Source of the DNA: Roseibacillus sp.
Lineage (GTDB): Bacteria; Verrucomicrobiota; Verrucomicrobiia; Verrucomicrobiales; Akkermansiaceae
Assembly (NCBI GenBank): GCA_028821775.1
Contig: JAPKFB010000002.1
Span: forward strand, 62,001 to 126,000
Direction of reading: 5' to 3'
DNA: 64,000 nt
Part shown: in pieces, positions 63,844 to 64,000 of the stretch
Layout of the letters: each line of letters begins with the position of its first letter
Position numbering within the stretch: position 1 is the first letter of the stretch
Notes under the pieces: model-generated
What the model saw: only the letters and a program-made list of their open reading frames with translations
Databases searched by the model: none
What the model was told of the DNA's origin: nothing
Program-made: the position numbers and the translations under genes

Positions 63844-64000
63844 TCAGGAGTTGGAAGAGGATTGCCGGAGTTTGGTCAGAAAGCCGTATTTGGGCGAGAG
63901 GAGAAATGCGAACAGAAAGAGAGCTCCGAGGACGATCACGATCGCGGGGCCGGCCGAGACGTTGGTCCAGTAGGCGAGGAGGAGGGCGCTCACGGAGCCG
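63844..64000 (-). CDS. Metal ABC transporter permease, C-terminal fragment at window edge
   Basis: The minus strand encodes 51 residues and a TGA stop at 63844-63846; the start lies beyond the window. The sequence includes LLLAYWTNVSAGPAIVIVLG and LFLFAFLLSPKYGFLTKL, the typical last TM helix and tail of ZnuB/MntB-type metal permeases (ABC-3 family). The metal is not predictable. It is 77 bp upstream of the crcB start and may be co-transcribed with it. Confidence 0.7.
   Translation of the reverse strand, partial: GSVSALLLAYWTNVSAGPAIVIVLGALFLFAFLLSPKYGFLTKLRQSSSNS

Overview
This GC-rich window most likely comes from a chromosome of a Verrucomicrobiota bacterium or a close PVC-group relative. 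The evidence is a DUF1592/DUF1552 protein pair, a ThuA-like protein, several Gfo/Idh oxidoreductases, a tricorn-type protease, and a complete alternative complex III (ACIII) cluster running into a cytochrome oxidase cluster. LpxA points to a Gram-negative, lipid A-type outer membrane. I saw no rRNA, tRNA, CRISPR array, phage or transposase. All taxonomy here is inferred from gene content.

Layout. 1-3.3 kb: the 3' part of a tricorn-like protease and an MscS channel. 3.7-7.8 kb (minus): a four-gene sugar-acid operon (COG3618 lactonase, tagaturonate-epimerase family, aldo/keto reductase, TIM-barrel isomerase). 7.9-12 kb: the DUF1592 and DUF1552 proteins. 12-15.3 kb: a hybrid histidine kinase with two receiver domains and an HPt domain. 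15.4-18 kb: an acpH gene broken by an in-frame amber codon, a class IV aminotransferase, and a Phd/VapC toxin-antitoxin pair whose two genes are separated by 310 bp of repeats. 18.3-27.2 kb: a PAS-AraC regulator divergent from a xylose operon (xylA, xylulokinase, isomerase, two Gfo/Idh proteins), then a ThuA-like protein with a strong terminator.

27.8-45.4 kb is the most distinctive block: fifteen co-directional respiratory genes. ACIII (ActA-F) is followed by a membrane-anchored cytochrome c, a CcoN-like and a CcoO-like protein, a paralogous cytochrome c, and an aa3-type oxidase (subunits I, III, IV, two tiny membrane proteins, II). Electrons would pass from quinol through ACIII and the cytochromes to oxygen. 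Two features stand out. The CcoN-like protein lacks nearly all heme and copper ligands, so it cannot be a normal oxidase. COX subunit III carries an insertion of about 400 residues in what should be a periplasmic loop. A perfect CRP-type palindrome lies just upstream of actA.

45.6-58.6 kb: lpxA, radC, and a divergent peptide-transport locus with two sets of permeases and binding proteins but one ATPase pair. 58.7-63.3 kb: purD, a divergent purE, and a pyrR-pyrB-pyrC operon. The window ends with a fluoride channel gene and the 3' end of a metal ABC permease, both on the minus strand.
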